A stretch of DNA of 15,113 nt from Acidimicrobiia bacterium (GCA_013811855.1 JACCUL010000118.1:1-15113), one strand, 5' to 3'; shown: positions 6,873 to 14,620, counted from the first letter of the stretch. The notes: a model not told the origin generated them from the letters alone. Made by a program: numbers and translations.

Positions 6873-8106
6873 ACGACACCGGCGACGCCACCGCGTCCTG
6901 ACAGATGTGGGGGAGGAGCGCCGCCACCGTCGGCCGGTCCAGGTCGAGCGGATGGGCCGCCAGGGCCGCAGCCATGAGATCGCGATCCCGGTCGTGGGCG
7001 GCGCCGTAGGCCAGCCCCTCGGCCTCGGCCAGTCTCGTCAGGAAGCTGCGCACCGGCGCCGGCGGATCGGACGGCACGTCAAGTGCGAGACGGCCGTCAC
7101 CGTGGAAAGAAGCGAACACCTCGACCACCGAGCGCGGCGGGAGGATGCCGACGGCTAACTCGCCGTCCGACGTCGTGTTGGGCACGTCGACGACGGCACG
7201 CTGCGTGCGCCGCTGGACGACCGATCGGACGACGGGCACCACGCTCTCGTCGAACCACGGCATCGGCCGACGGTCGAGCAGCTCCGTGTCCAGCCCCGGG
7301 TCGGCGGTGTACGCCCGCACCAGCCCGTCGGCCAGCGCGGCGAGCTCGTCGGCGCGCGCCGGCGCGTCGGGAACCGGACGCCGTCGGAACAGCTTGTCGA
7401 AGTACGGCAGCGGGATCGCGCCGTACGCCGCCAGGACGTCGTCGTCGACGTCGAGGACTCGCCGCTCGAACACCGCCTCGCGAGTGCCGTCGTCGGTCGG
7501 CCAGAACCAGCCGAGGTGGTTGAGGCCGAGGTACGCCAGTGAGGGCGCGACGCCATCGAGCACGAGGCGTTCATCGAGCCGGCGCCGAACGACGATCGGG
7601 AGCTCGCACAGCCCGACGGCGTCCACACCAGCGTCGACGAGGCACCGCGTCGTGATGCCGAGCGGAGCCACCAGGTTCAGGACCCGAGCGCCCGGCGACC
7701 GCTCGCGGACGGTGGCGGCGAAGCGGCGCACGAACGGGACGGTGCGCCAGGCGTTGGCGAACCCGCCCGGCCCGAGCCCCTCGTCGCCCGCCAACCCGTA
7801 GACGATCGGGAATGTCTCGTCGTGTCGCCGCGCCGCGCCGCCGCCGACCCGCACCATCAGCACGACGATGTCGGCCGCCTCGACGGCGTCGGCCAACGAG
7901 GTCGTGGCCTCGACCGGCCAGGTGCGACCGCGTGCCGTGAGCCGCCGCCTGATGTGCTCGACGACGACCGCCAGGCGCGCCCCGTCACGGGCGCAGAACC
8001 GCCAGCGCAATCCATCCTCCGACGCGGGCAGCTGACGGTGCATCTCGTCGACCAGGCGAGGCAGCCACGGGCCGCCCCCGATCACCGCGATGGTGGTCCC
8101 TTCCAC
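6802..8106 (-). CDS. Glycoside hydrolase family 4-like NAD-dependent protein
   Basis: A 434-aa relative of GH4 (6-phospho-beta-glucosidase/alpha-galactosidase type), enzymes that bind NAD and a divalent metal and act by transient oxidation at sugar C3. Visible are the dinucleotide fold TIAVIGGGPWLPRLVDEM (5-22), MVRVGGGAARRHDETFPIVY (84-103), EGLGPGGFANAWRTVP (109-124), GLCELPI (165-171, metal-ligand Cys167) and LGLNHLGWFW (193-202, His197). The C-terminus has VVDVPNTTSDGE in place of the family's VxVPN motif. Odd: the canonical substrate-loop NPxGI(V)T reads NLVAPLGITT (144-153), so substrate or reaction may differ. GTG 8106 is chosen because the Rossmann strand begins four residues later and GGGAGG lies 9 nt upstream. 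It diverges from the glycosyltransferase trio. Family is fairly sure; hydrolase activity is uncertain. Confidence 0.85.
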   Translation of the reverse strand: MEGTTIAVIGGGPWLPRLVDEMHRQLPASEDGLRWRFCARDGARLAVVVEHIRRRLTARGRTWPVEATTSLADAVEAADIVVLMVRVGGGAARRHDETFPIVYGLAGDEGLGPGGFANAWRTVPFVRRFAATVRERSPGARVLNLVAPLGITTRCLVDAGVDAVGLCELPIVVRRRLDERLVLDGVAPSLAYLGLNHLGWFWPTDDGTREAVFERRVLDVDDDVLAAYGAIPLPYFDKLFRRRPVPDAPARADELAALADGLVRAYTADPGLDTELLDRRPMPWFDESVVPVVRSVVQRRTQRAVVDVPNTTSDGELAVGILPPRSVVEVFASFHGDGRLALDVPSDPPAPVRSFLTRLAEAEGLAYGAAHDRDRDLMAAALAAHPLDLDRPTVAALLPHICQDAVASPVSFTGAHPSSPGTPASGSDRGRQPP

Positions 8107-8107
8107 G

Positions 8108-8140
8108 CTCCCGCCCCTCCCTGGCGGCCGAACTATAGTC
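8108..8140. promoter_or_regulatory. Compact bidirectional promoter built on an ACTATAGT palindrome
   Basis: The perfect palindrome ACTATAGT (8132-8139) supplies TATAGT, a near-consensus -10 box, on both strands. Rightward, TATAGT (8134-8139) is 7 nt from the ATG at 8147, so the glycosyltransferase mRNA would be leaderless. Leftward, TATAGT (8137 to 8132) would start transcription near 8124, giving an 18-nt leader with GGGAGG (8121 to 8116) before the GTG at 8106. Only 40 bp separate the two starts. No clear -35 elements are seen. Confidence 0.55.
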
Positions 8141-8146
8141 AGGGCG

Positions 8147-9310
8147 ATGTCGGGGGCGGGGGGCCTGCGTGTTGCCATGATCGGCCTGCGCGCGCTGCCG
8201 GCGTCCACCGGCGGTGTGGAGCGGCACGTCGAGGAGCTCGGTGCTCGTCTCGTCGAGCGGGGCCACGACGTGACGGCATTCGTCCGCAACCCGTCGCCCG
8301 ACGGCGCTCGCCGATCGTCGTGCCGCGGCATGGAGGTGCGCCACGTGGCCTCGGTGCGCACGAAGCACCTGGAGACGATCAGCCACACCGCGCTGTCGGC
8401 GATGCACGCCCTCACCGGCGAGTTCGACGTCGTCCACTACCACTCGATCGGGCCGGGGATCGTGGCGCCGGTCACCAGGTGGGGATCGCGCGCCAAGGTC
8501 GTCCTGACCGTCCACGGCCTCGACGACCAACGTTCGAAGTGGGCTCGACCAGCCCAACTCGTGTTGTTGGCCGCCCGCTGGATGAGCGAACGGGTCCCCG
8601 ACGTCACGGTCACGGATGCCGCGTGGATGGCTGCGATCTACGCCAACAACGGGTGTCCGGCAGTCCACGTGCGAAACGGCGTCTCGACGAACGTGTCCGC
8701 CATCGCCGCTCGTCGACGACGACCGCGCCCGCCGGGGTGGCGGCCGTCCGTGCTCTTCGTCGGGCGTCTCGTCCCGGAGAAGCGGGCCGACCTGCTGGTG
8801 CGGGCGTTCGCCGCCGTCCCCGGCGACGCCCGCCTCGTGATTGTCGGCGACGGGTCGTACACGGACCGCCACGCGACCGAGGTCGCCTCACTCGCCCGGC
8901 GCGACCGCCGGGTCGAGCTCGTCGGCACCGTCCACGGACCGGGACTCGATGCCCGGTGGGAGGACGCTGCGCTGTTCTGCCTCCCATCCGTCGTCGAAGG
9001 CCTGCCGCTGTCGATGCTCGACGCCGCCGGCTGCGGGGTGCCGATCGTCGCCTCTGACGTGCCGGCCCATCGCGAGATCCTGTGCCACTCGGCGCCCGGA
9101 CGGTTGCTCGTCCCGCCCGATGAGGAGGCCGCCCTGGCGGCTGCGCTCTCGGACACGCTCGCCGACCTGGCGACCGCCGACCGCGGCGCGGACCGGACGC
9201 GCCGCCACGTGCTGGCACGCTACGACTGGGAGTCGACGACGGACGCGATCGAAGCCGTGTACGAGATCGCCCTGGCCCGTGCTGGCCCGGCGCTCAGAGA
9301 CGCGTCCTGA
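8147..9310 (+). CDS. GT4-family glycosyltransferase
   Basis: A 387-aa GT-B glycosyltransferase with family 4 features, expected to use an NDP-sugar at the inner membrane face. The N-terminal acceptor domain begins VAMIGLRALPASTGGVERHV (about residues 8-27), a Gly-rich loop much like those of rhamnosyl/galactosyl transferases (IGxRGxPAxxGGxE). The C-terminal donor domain shows VLFVGRLVPEKRADLLVRAF, LVIVGDGSY and PSVVEGLPLSMLDAAGCGVP. The EX7E motif is EGLPLSMLD, with Asp as the second acid. No transmembrane segment is obvious. ATG 8147 is the first start after the -10 box; the stop overlaps the next start (TGATG at 9308-9312). It opens a coupled three-gene operon with the aminotransferase and dioxygenase. 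Donor and acceptor are unknown. Confidence 0.9.
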   Translation: MSGAGGLRVAMIGLRALPASTGGVERHVEELGARLVERGHDVTAFVRNPSPDGARRSSCRGMEVRHVASVRTKHLETISHTALSAMHALTGEFDVVHYHSIGPGIVAPVTRWGSRAKVVLTVHGLDDQRSKWARPAQLVLLAARWMSERVPDVTVTDAAWMAAIYANNGCPAVHVRNGVSTNVSAIAARRRRPRPPGWRPSVLFVGRLVPEKRADLLVRAFAAVPGDARLVIVGDGSYTDRHATEVASLARRDRRVELVGTVHGPGLDARWEDAALFCLPSVVEGLPLSMLDAAGCGVPIVASDVPAHREILCHSAPGRLLVPPDEEAALAAALSDTLADLATADRGADRTRRHVLARYDWESTTDAIEAVYEIALARAGPALRDAS

Positions 9311-10437
9311 TGCGCGCCAGCTTCCTGCCCCTCGCCCGCCCGAGCGTCGGACGGGAGGAGGAACGCGAGGTCATCGACACGCTGCGGTCGGGATGGCTGT
9401 CGACGGGGCCGAAGGTCGCCCGCTTCGAATCCGACCTGGCCGCCGCAACGCAGGCCGCCCACGTCGTCGCGCTCAACAGTTGCACGGCCGCTCTGCACCT
9501 CGCACTGCTCGCATCGGGGATCGGCCCCGGCGACGAGGTCGTCGTCCCGGCCATCACGTTCCCGGCGACGGCGAACGCCATCCTGCACTGTGGTGCGACA
9601 CCTCGCGTCGTGGACGTCGAGGCCGGCACCCTCAACCTTGATCCTGCGGCGTTGTCGGCGGCGATCTCGTCGCGGTGCCGGGCCGTGATCCCCGTCCACA
9701 TGGCGGGGCAGCCGGCCGAGATGGACGCCATCATCTCGATCGCCGCGGAACGCGGCGTGCTCGTGATCGACGACGCCGCACACGCCGCTGGGGCCACGAT
9801 CGGCGGTCGACCGATCGGTGGCGACGCGCGGACCGCGGCGACGTGCTTCAGCTTCCACGCCGCCAAGAACGTGACGACCGGCGAAGGGGGCGCCCTGCTG
9901 ACGGCGCACCGCGATCTCGCCGACCGTGTGCGCCTGCTCGGTAACCACGGGCTCGACCAGGATTCGTGGGCCCGCCGCGACGGGGTCGGTGACTGGGTCC
10001 CCGTCGCGTCGGGCTTCAAGTACAACCTGACCGACATCGCGGCGTCGATCGGCATCCACCAGCTGCGGCGGCTCGACGGTGAGATCGATCGCCGGCAGGC
10101 GCTGGCCCAGCACTACCGCGGCCGCCTGGCCGACTCCCCCGTCGTGCCGCTCGACGTGCGAGGGGGTCGGCGCCACGCGTGGCAGCTGTTCGTCGTCGTG
10201 CTCCCGGTCGACTGGGAGCGTGGCGTGACCCGGCGACGCCTGCGCGACGCGAACGTCGGATCCGGCGTGCACTTCCCGGCGTTGCAGGGTCACCAGGTGT
10301 ACCGCGAGCGCTGCGTGTTCGAGCCGCTGCCGGTCGCCGACCAGCTCAGCTCCCGCCTCGTCTCCTTGCCAATGTTCGGCCAGATGACCGAGGGCGACGT
10401 CGACGACGTCGTCGTCGCGCTCGCAGGTGCGGTATGA
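9310..10437 (+). CDS. DegT/DnrJ/EryC1/StrS-family PLP aminotransferase
   Basis: A 375-aa fold-type I PLP enzyme of the sugar aminotransferase family, which transfers an amino group (usually from Glu or Gln) onto a keto sugar, often an NDP-linked one. The N-terminus LPLARPSVGREEEREVIDTL and SGWLSTGPKVARFE are family hallmarks. Also present are LNSCTAALHLALLASGIGPG (cofactor-phosphate region), VIDDAAHAAGA (152-162, Asp155 for the pyridine nitrogen), and FSFHAAKNVTTGEGG with Schiff-base Lys186; the family usually has H-P-x-K-x-I/M-T-T-G-E-G-G. Later come NHG, SGFKYNLTDIAASIGIHQL and GSGVHFPALQ. Length is typical. It overlaps the upstream stop by 1 nt and the downstream start by 4 nt (ATGA), so it is translationally coupled. 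The presence of a sugar aminotransferase is the best evidence that the cluster makes an amino-deoxy sugar; the regiochemistry is unknown. Confidence 0.93.
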   Translation: MRASFLPLARPSVGREEEREVIDTLRSGWLSTGPKVARFESDLAAATQAAHVVALNSCTAALHLALLASGIGPGDEVVVPAITFPATANAILHCGATPRVVDVEAGTLNLDPAALSAAISSRCRAVIPVHMAGQPAEMDAIISIAAERGVLVIDDAAHAAGATIGGRPIGGDARTAATCFSFHAAKNVTTGEGGALLTAHRDLADRVRLLGNHGLDQDSWARRDGVGDWVPVASGFKYNLTDIAASIGIHQLRRLDGEIDRRQALAQHYRGRLADSPVVPLDVRGGRRHAWQLFVVVLPVDWERGVTRRRLRDANVGSGVHFPALQGHQVYRERCVFEPLPVADQLSSRLVSLPMFGQMTEGDVDDVVVALAGAV

Positions 10438-11210
10438 CTCGGCGCGGTCAGTTCGAGCGCGACGGGTACGTGACGTTGCCCGGCTTCTTCGGCCCCGACG
10501 CGATCGCCGCGTTCAGGCGGTCCCTGGACGCGGCATCACCGCGCGATCGATCGCCGCACCGGCTCGATCGGGACGGGATGCGGTTCTCCAGCAACCTGTT
10601 CCGCAGCAGCGGCGACGTCGCCGAGTTCGTCACCCAACGACGCATCGCCGGACTGCTGCGGGCGCTCGTCGGCCACGACCTGTGGGTCCGCTGGGACCAG
10701 CGCGTCATCAAGGGACCTGGGGGGCCGGCGTTCCCGTGGCACCAGGACAACGCCTACAACCACCTGCCCTTCGCCCACGTCCAGCTGTGGGTCGCCCTCA
10801 CGGACATGGACGACGCGCACGGCGGGTTGTGGGTCGACCCCGGCAGCCATCGTCGCGGCCGGCGGCGTCATCGCCGGCAGGGCAACCAGGTCGTCGCCCG
10901 GCACGGGCCCCACCAGCCGGTCAGCATCGCAGCTGACGCCGGAGACGTCGTCGTGTTCTCGTCGCTCCTGCTCCACCACACGACGCCCAACACGACGACG
11001 GCGGTTCGCGACGCCTACGTGGTCGAGTACCTCGCCCGTGCCTGCGACGACCCGCTCGTCGACGCGCCGTACCTTCTCCTCAACGACGGCGGCCCGACCG
11101 CGGCCTGGGCGGGGCGCGGCGTGATCCGGCCACCGTGGCACCGGCGCATCCGAACGGCACCCCTGCTCGCCCGACGCATGGTCCGGCGCCTGGTGTCAGG
11201 CATGCGCTGA
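10434..11210 (+). CDS. Phytanoyl-CoA dioxygenase (PhyH)-family Fe(II)/2-oxoglutarate oxygenase
   Basis: A 258-aa double-stranded beta-helix oxygenase. It opens with FERDGYVTLPGFFGPDAIAA, the usual PhyH N-terminus. The iron triad is readable: FPWHQDNAY gives His103 and Asp105, and LLLHHTTPNTTTAVRDA gives the distal His181 (the position five before Asn186, as in HxSxPN) plus the 2-oxoglutarate-binding Arg192. DAGDVVVFSSLL is the strand before the distal His. An arginine-rich loop (HRRGRRRHRRQG, about 139-150) is unusual. PhyH relatives hydroxylate small molecules, sugars and natural products. Here the enzyme is the last gene of the glycosyltransferase-aminotransferase operon (ATGA coupling), so a hydroxylation or oxidation of the sugar, acceptor or finished glycoside is inferred. 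The 3' end overlaps the convergent GT4 gene by 15 nt. Confidence 0.88.
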   Translation: MTRRGQFERDGYVTLPGFFGPDAIAAFRRSLDAASPRDRSPHRLDRDGMRFSSNLFRSSGDVAEFVTQRRIAGLLRALVGHDLWVRWDQRVIKGPGGPAFPWHQDNAYNHLPFAHVQLWVALTDMDDAHGGLWVDPGSHRRGRRRHRRQGNQVVARHGPHQPVSIAADAGDVVVFSSLLLHHTTPNTTTAVRDAYVVEYLARACDDPLVDAPYLLLNDGGPTAAWAGRGVIRPPWHRRIRTAPLLARRMVRRLVSGMR

Positions 11211-12413
11211 GCCGGCGCCGTCTCTCGGCGCCAGGAGTCGCCGGAACAGCGCCTCGTGCGCATCCGCCATCACCTCCGGCCGATGGTCCCGCTCGTAGCG
11301 GGCCCGAGCCGCGGCGCCCAGCCGCCGGCCCAGCGCCGGGTCATCGATCAGCCGCCGGATCGCCACCGCTGCGGCCGGCGCGTCGTCAGCGGGCACGACG
11401 AGGCAATCGATGCCGTCCTCGACGATCTCCAGGTTGCCGGGCAGCCCAGTGACGACGGTCGGCAGTCCCACGGACATGCGCTCGTGCAACGCGATCGGCG
11501 ACGAGTCCTCGGTGCTCAGGTGGGTGAACACGTCGAGGGCGCGGTACACGTCGCCGATCGGCCCGGGGTACGACAGCAGCTGCACGTGGTCGTCGAGCCG
11601 CAGTCGCGCCCGAAGCGCCTCGAGTGACTCGATGTAGGCCCGGTCCTCGGCCACGAACCCGACGCCGACGAACTGCAGCGACGGATCCCCGTCGACGAGG
11701 AGCCGAGCGGCATGGAGGAACGTCTCGTAGCCCTTGCGGTTGATGATCCTGCTGACCTGCCCGACCACAGTGACGGACGGATCGTCGGCAAGTCCCAGCC
11801 GCCGCCGAGCCTCGCGCACCGACAGATCGCTGGTCGCCGCGGCGATGCCGTTGGGGATCAGGACGAGCTCCGCCCGATCACTCCACCGCCACCGCGCGAA
11901 GTCGTCCAGCGTGGCCCTGGCGTCACTGATCAGCGCGTCGACGCCGAACATGCAGGCTTGGCCGATGACGTACTTGAACGGCGGGGTCCAGATGCCCGGG
12001 TAGTACGCCGTGGACACGACGACGGGGATCCGCGCCAGCTTGGCGGCGACGAGGCCGAACGTGGTCGGCACCCCGAGCCGGGCGTCGACCACGTGGGCGC
12101 GCCGCGCTCGGAGCAGGCGCGTGAGGCGCACGAGCAGTCTGGCGAAGTTGGGCGCGCCGCGCAGGCCGCGCAACTGCAGGCCGAGTGAGACGACATCGAC
12201 ACCGGCGCGGCGGTAGGTCTCGAGCATCGGGCCCGTCCATCGCTCGTCCGCGCCGTCGGTCGGACTGACGACGACCACGGTGTGCTCCACCCGCTCGGGA
12301 CGGAACCCCAAGGCCGTGTTGAGGAGGCGAGTCTCGTCGCCGGCCACGGTCAATCGCCTCGTCACCGACACGACACGGATCGGCTCGTCGCGCGCCACCG
12401 TCCGTCGAACCAC
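11196..12413 (-). CDS. GT4-family glycosyltransferase (second)
   Basis: A 405-aa GT-B glycosyltransferase of family 4. The N-domain contains PIRVVSVTRRLTVAGDETRL, then VVDARLGVPTTFGLVAAKLA and VVSTAYYPGIWTPPFKYVIG. The C-domain has LVLIPNGI, VTVVGQVSRIINRKGYETFL (nucleotide-sugar domain first strand), LQFVGVGF and LSTEDSSPIALHERMSVGLP, a variant of EX7E, followed by VVTGLPGNLEIVEDG. No signal peptide or membrane helix is apparent. GTG 12413 is preferred because GGGAGG lies 6 nt upstream; GTG 12431 would add six residues. It converges on the dioxygenase (15-nt overlap) and belongs by content to the glycan block though on the other strand with its own promoter. Donor and acceptor are unknown. 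Confidence 0.9.
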   Translation of the reverse strand: MVRRTVARDEPIRVVSVTRRLTVAGDETRLLNTALGFRPERVEHTVVVVSPTDGADERWTGPMLETYRRAGVDVVSLGLQLRGLRGAPNFARLLVRLTRLLRARRAHVVDARLGVPTTFGLVAAKLARIPVVVSTAYYPGIWTPPFKYVIGQACMFGVDALISDARATLDDFARWRWSDRAELVLIPNGIAAATSDLSVREARRRLGLADDPSVTVVGQVSRIINRKGYETFLHAARLLVDGDPSLQFVGVGFVAEDRAYIESLEALRARLRLDDHVQLLSYPGPIGDVYRALDVFTHLSTEDSSPIALHERMSVGLPTVVTGLPGNLEIVEDGIDCLVVPADDAPAAAVAIRRLIDDPALGRRLGAAARARYERDHRPEVMADAHEALFRRLLAPRDGAGSAHA

Positions 12414-12419
12414 GCTCGC

Positions 12420-12452
12420 CCTCCCGCTCACTCGCCGTGGCGTGGGAGAGTA
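12420..12452 (-). promoter_or_regulatory. Promoter and RBS of the second GT4 gene
   Basis: On the minus strand TACTCT (12452 to 12447) fits the -10 pattern and GGGAGG (12425 to 12420) is 6 nt from the GTG at 12413. Transcription would start near 12440. The box begins 8 nt after the stop codon of the neighbouring minus-strand gene, so the glycosyltransferase need not depend on read-through from it. Confidence 0.45.
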
Positions 12453-12460
12453 GTCGGCCG

Positions 12461-12892
12461 TCAGTCGATGTCGACGGGGTCGCCGCAGCCGACAAGCTGG
12501 AACACCTGGCGCTTGTCGGGGGCGAGGCCGGCGCAGTGGAAGGCCTGCCACGGCCGACCGGCGCGACGGCCGTCGCTCGAAACGAACACGTCGACGGAGC
12601 GGTCCCGATTGGTCCGGTAGACGTAGGAGCTGGCGGCGTCCGACGAGGTGCTGGCCTCGTGCGACGTCAGCTCGCCCGGCTTCGCCGCCTCGTTGGCGTC
12701 GAGGAAGCAGAGACGCAGCGTGCTCGGCGGGCCGACGGGATCGAGCTCGAGCGAGGAGTCCTCCCCGCAGCTCGGGTACGGCGGGCGGGCCGCGAACGAC
12801 TCGGGCACAGACCCGGTCGTCGACGCCCCGGTGGGAACGACGGGCTCCGTGCTCGAGCTCGACGTCGACGGCGCGCTGGACGCGATCACCAT
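12461..12892 (-). CDS. Ser/Thr-rich four-cysteine protein, probably exported but without a signal peptide here
   Basis: No family recognised. From ATG 12892 the 143-aa protein begins with a low-complexity Ser/Thr/Pro/Ala stretch (residues 4-32) and continues as a small folded-looking domain with Cys42, Cys62, Cys120 and Cys136, suggesting two disulfides in an extracytoplasmic protein. Codon third positions are strongly G/C, supporting real coding. Oddly the ATG gives no signal peptide. The open frame continues 20-odd codons upstream to a TGA near 12970 and includes PTGCAPAADP, which looks like a lipobox cysteine, yet no start codon or hydrophobic h-region precedes it. No TANNNT box lies upstream. 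The gene may have lost its 5' end, or may be a cytoplasmic orphan; the former fits better. It starts 4 bp from the divergent peptidase gene. Confidence 0.6.
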   Translation of the reverse strand: MVIASSAPSTSSSSTEPVVPTGASTTGSVPESFAARPPYPSCGEDSSLELDPVGPPSTLRLCFLDANEAAKPGELTSHEASTSSDAASSYVYRTNRDRSVDVFVSSDGRRAGRPWQAFHCAGLAPDKRQVFQLVGCGDPVDID

Positions 12893-12896
12893 CGTC

Positions 12897-14620
12897 GTGG
12901 CAGTCGCAGGACTGGTGACGGCGCTCGTCGGATCAGCGGCCGGCGCGCAACCCGTCGGTGGTCTGGACCATCAACAGCGACAGGCGCAGGCGTTCGATCG
13001 AGCGCAGCTCGCGGCCAAGACCGGCTCGACCGCGAAAGCGCCGCGCGGTCCCAACCCGTCCCTCGCCCTCGTCCCCGACCCGTCGGCCGTGGATTTCGCG
13101 TCGTGGAGGAGGTACATCGCGCAGAAGAGCCAGGAACGCGCCGAGGCGCGGGCCGGGGCCTTGGCGTCGCCGATCCTCGTCGACGAGGACGAACCCGATG
13201 GGACGCGGGGCTCCAACGACACTCCCGCCACCGCGCAGCCGGTGCCCGGGCTCGGGACGTTGGCCAGGCACGCCGCTCGGATCCTCGGCACGCTGTCGCC
13301 GGAGGAGGTGGAGATCGACTCGATCGCGCCGAACACGGAGAACGACGGGGCGATCCACCTCGCCCGTGACACGGGCATCGGGACGACCCGCGACGGGATC
13401 ACCACGACCGGCACGATCGGCGACGGCCCGCACGGCCGCGCGGGGACGGGCAACGGCGACTTCGACCACTACCGCGTGCGCGCCGTGGCCGGCGACGTGA
13501 TCACCGTCGACACGGCCACCCCGAGCGGTTCGCTCGACACCATGATCTCGGTCTTCAACACGGCTGGCGAGGAGGTCGCGTTCAACGACGACAGCGGCGC
13601 CACCCTCGACAGCCACATCGAGTACGTCGTGCCCGCCAACGGCCGCTTCTCCGTCGCCATCGCCGGGTTCCGGACGTTCCAGTCGGACCCGTACGACTCC
13701 GCCAGCGGGCTCGGCTTCGGCAGCGAAGGGCCGTACGAGGTGACGATCTCGGTGGGCGAAGCGGATCGCGACTTCTACGCCATCAACCTGCGCAAGGGCG
13801 ACGTGCTCGGGACGACCGTGTCCGGTGCTCCGTCACGCATCGCCATCTACGACCCGTCGGGCGACGAGGTGATGGGGTCGAGCCAGGACGCCACCTTCAT
13901 CTACTCCCCGCTGTCGCCGCTGCCCGGCGGCGGCAACGCCGTCGCCGAGCACGTCGCCGACGAGTCCGGCTGGCACTACGTCAGCGTGGAAGGCGGCGAC
14001 GGTCGCTACGACATCACCGTCGAGGCGTACCGGCCGCCGCTCGAAACCGAACGACCGATCCAGACCCGTATCTGGACTTCGACGGAGCCCGTGTCAACAC
14101 CGGCATCTGGGGTGGACCGGGCGTGCGGACGCTCAGCCCGCTGCGCGCCTTCCTCGGCCGCTGGGGGTTGACCAACAGCCAGCTCGATCCGCTGATCGGC
14201 CGGATCGTCCGCACCGTGCGCGAGAACATCCGTCGCGACATGCTTGATGCCGGCCTCAACCCCGACTTCGAGCTGCGCATCCTCAACAGCCGCGATGACC
14301 CCGACCGGTGGGGTGACCCGAACGTCAGCCGGGTCATCGTCGGCGGCACCATCGACCAGTCCGGGATCCCCACCATCGGCATTGCCCAGTCGATCGACCC
14401 GGGCAACTTCGGGACCGAGGAGTCGGCCCTGGTGCTGCTCGACATCCTGAGCGACCCGCCCGCCGGGTTCGGCGATCCGTCGTTGAACAGCTACATCGGG
14501 CCCGGCAGCTACCGGCTCGGCTTCATCGGCCGCGCCGTCGGCAACATCGTGTCCCACGAGGCTGGCCACTTCTTCGGCAACTGGCCCAGCGACCCCGGCT
14601 ACGGACAAACACCCAGCTAG
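12897..14620 (+). pseudogene. PPC-domain zinc metallopeptidase, frameshifted and 3'-truncated
   Basis: Remains of a secreted zinc metallopeptidase. From GTG 12897 the frame gives AVAGLVTALVGSAAGAQPV, a signal-like stretch with an AxA cleavage motif but no basic n-region. A linker and propeptide-like part (QAQAFDRAQLAAK, FASWRRYIAQKSQERAEARA) follows, then bacterial pre-peptidase C-terminal (PPC) beta-sandwich sequence (NDTPATAQPV; FDHYRVRAVAGDVITVDTAT; ISVFNTAGEEVAFNDDSG). Near 14052 the frame shifts by -1: up to ETE it is frame one, and from TDPDPYLDFDGARVNTGIWG it is another. Restoring one C would give ETEPTDPDPY. The catalytic part ends NIVSHEAGHFFGNW (HExxH His codons at 14555 and 14567) and then PSDPGYGQTPS and a stop at 14618. 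The expected third zinc ligand (HExxHxxGxxH) is replaced by Pro and the remaining C-terminal region is missing. It is therefore inactive unless the sequence is in error. Confidence 0.8.

Noticed and set aside
12930..12960. Lipobox PTGC upstream of the four-cysteine protein as a genuine lipoprotein signal
   Set aside because: No start codon or hydrophobic h-region precedes it before the in-frame TGA, so it cannot be translated as a lipoprotein here; kept only as part of the junction finding.
14040..14065. Programmed -1 ribosomal frameshift in the peptidase
   Set aside because: No X-XXY-YYZ slippery heptamer or obvious downstream pseudoknot; a missing C restores a natural ETEPTDPDPY linker, so an indel or sequencing error is simpler.
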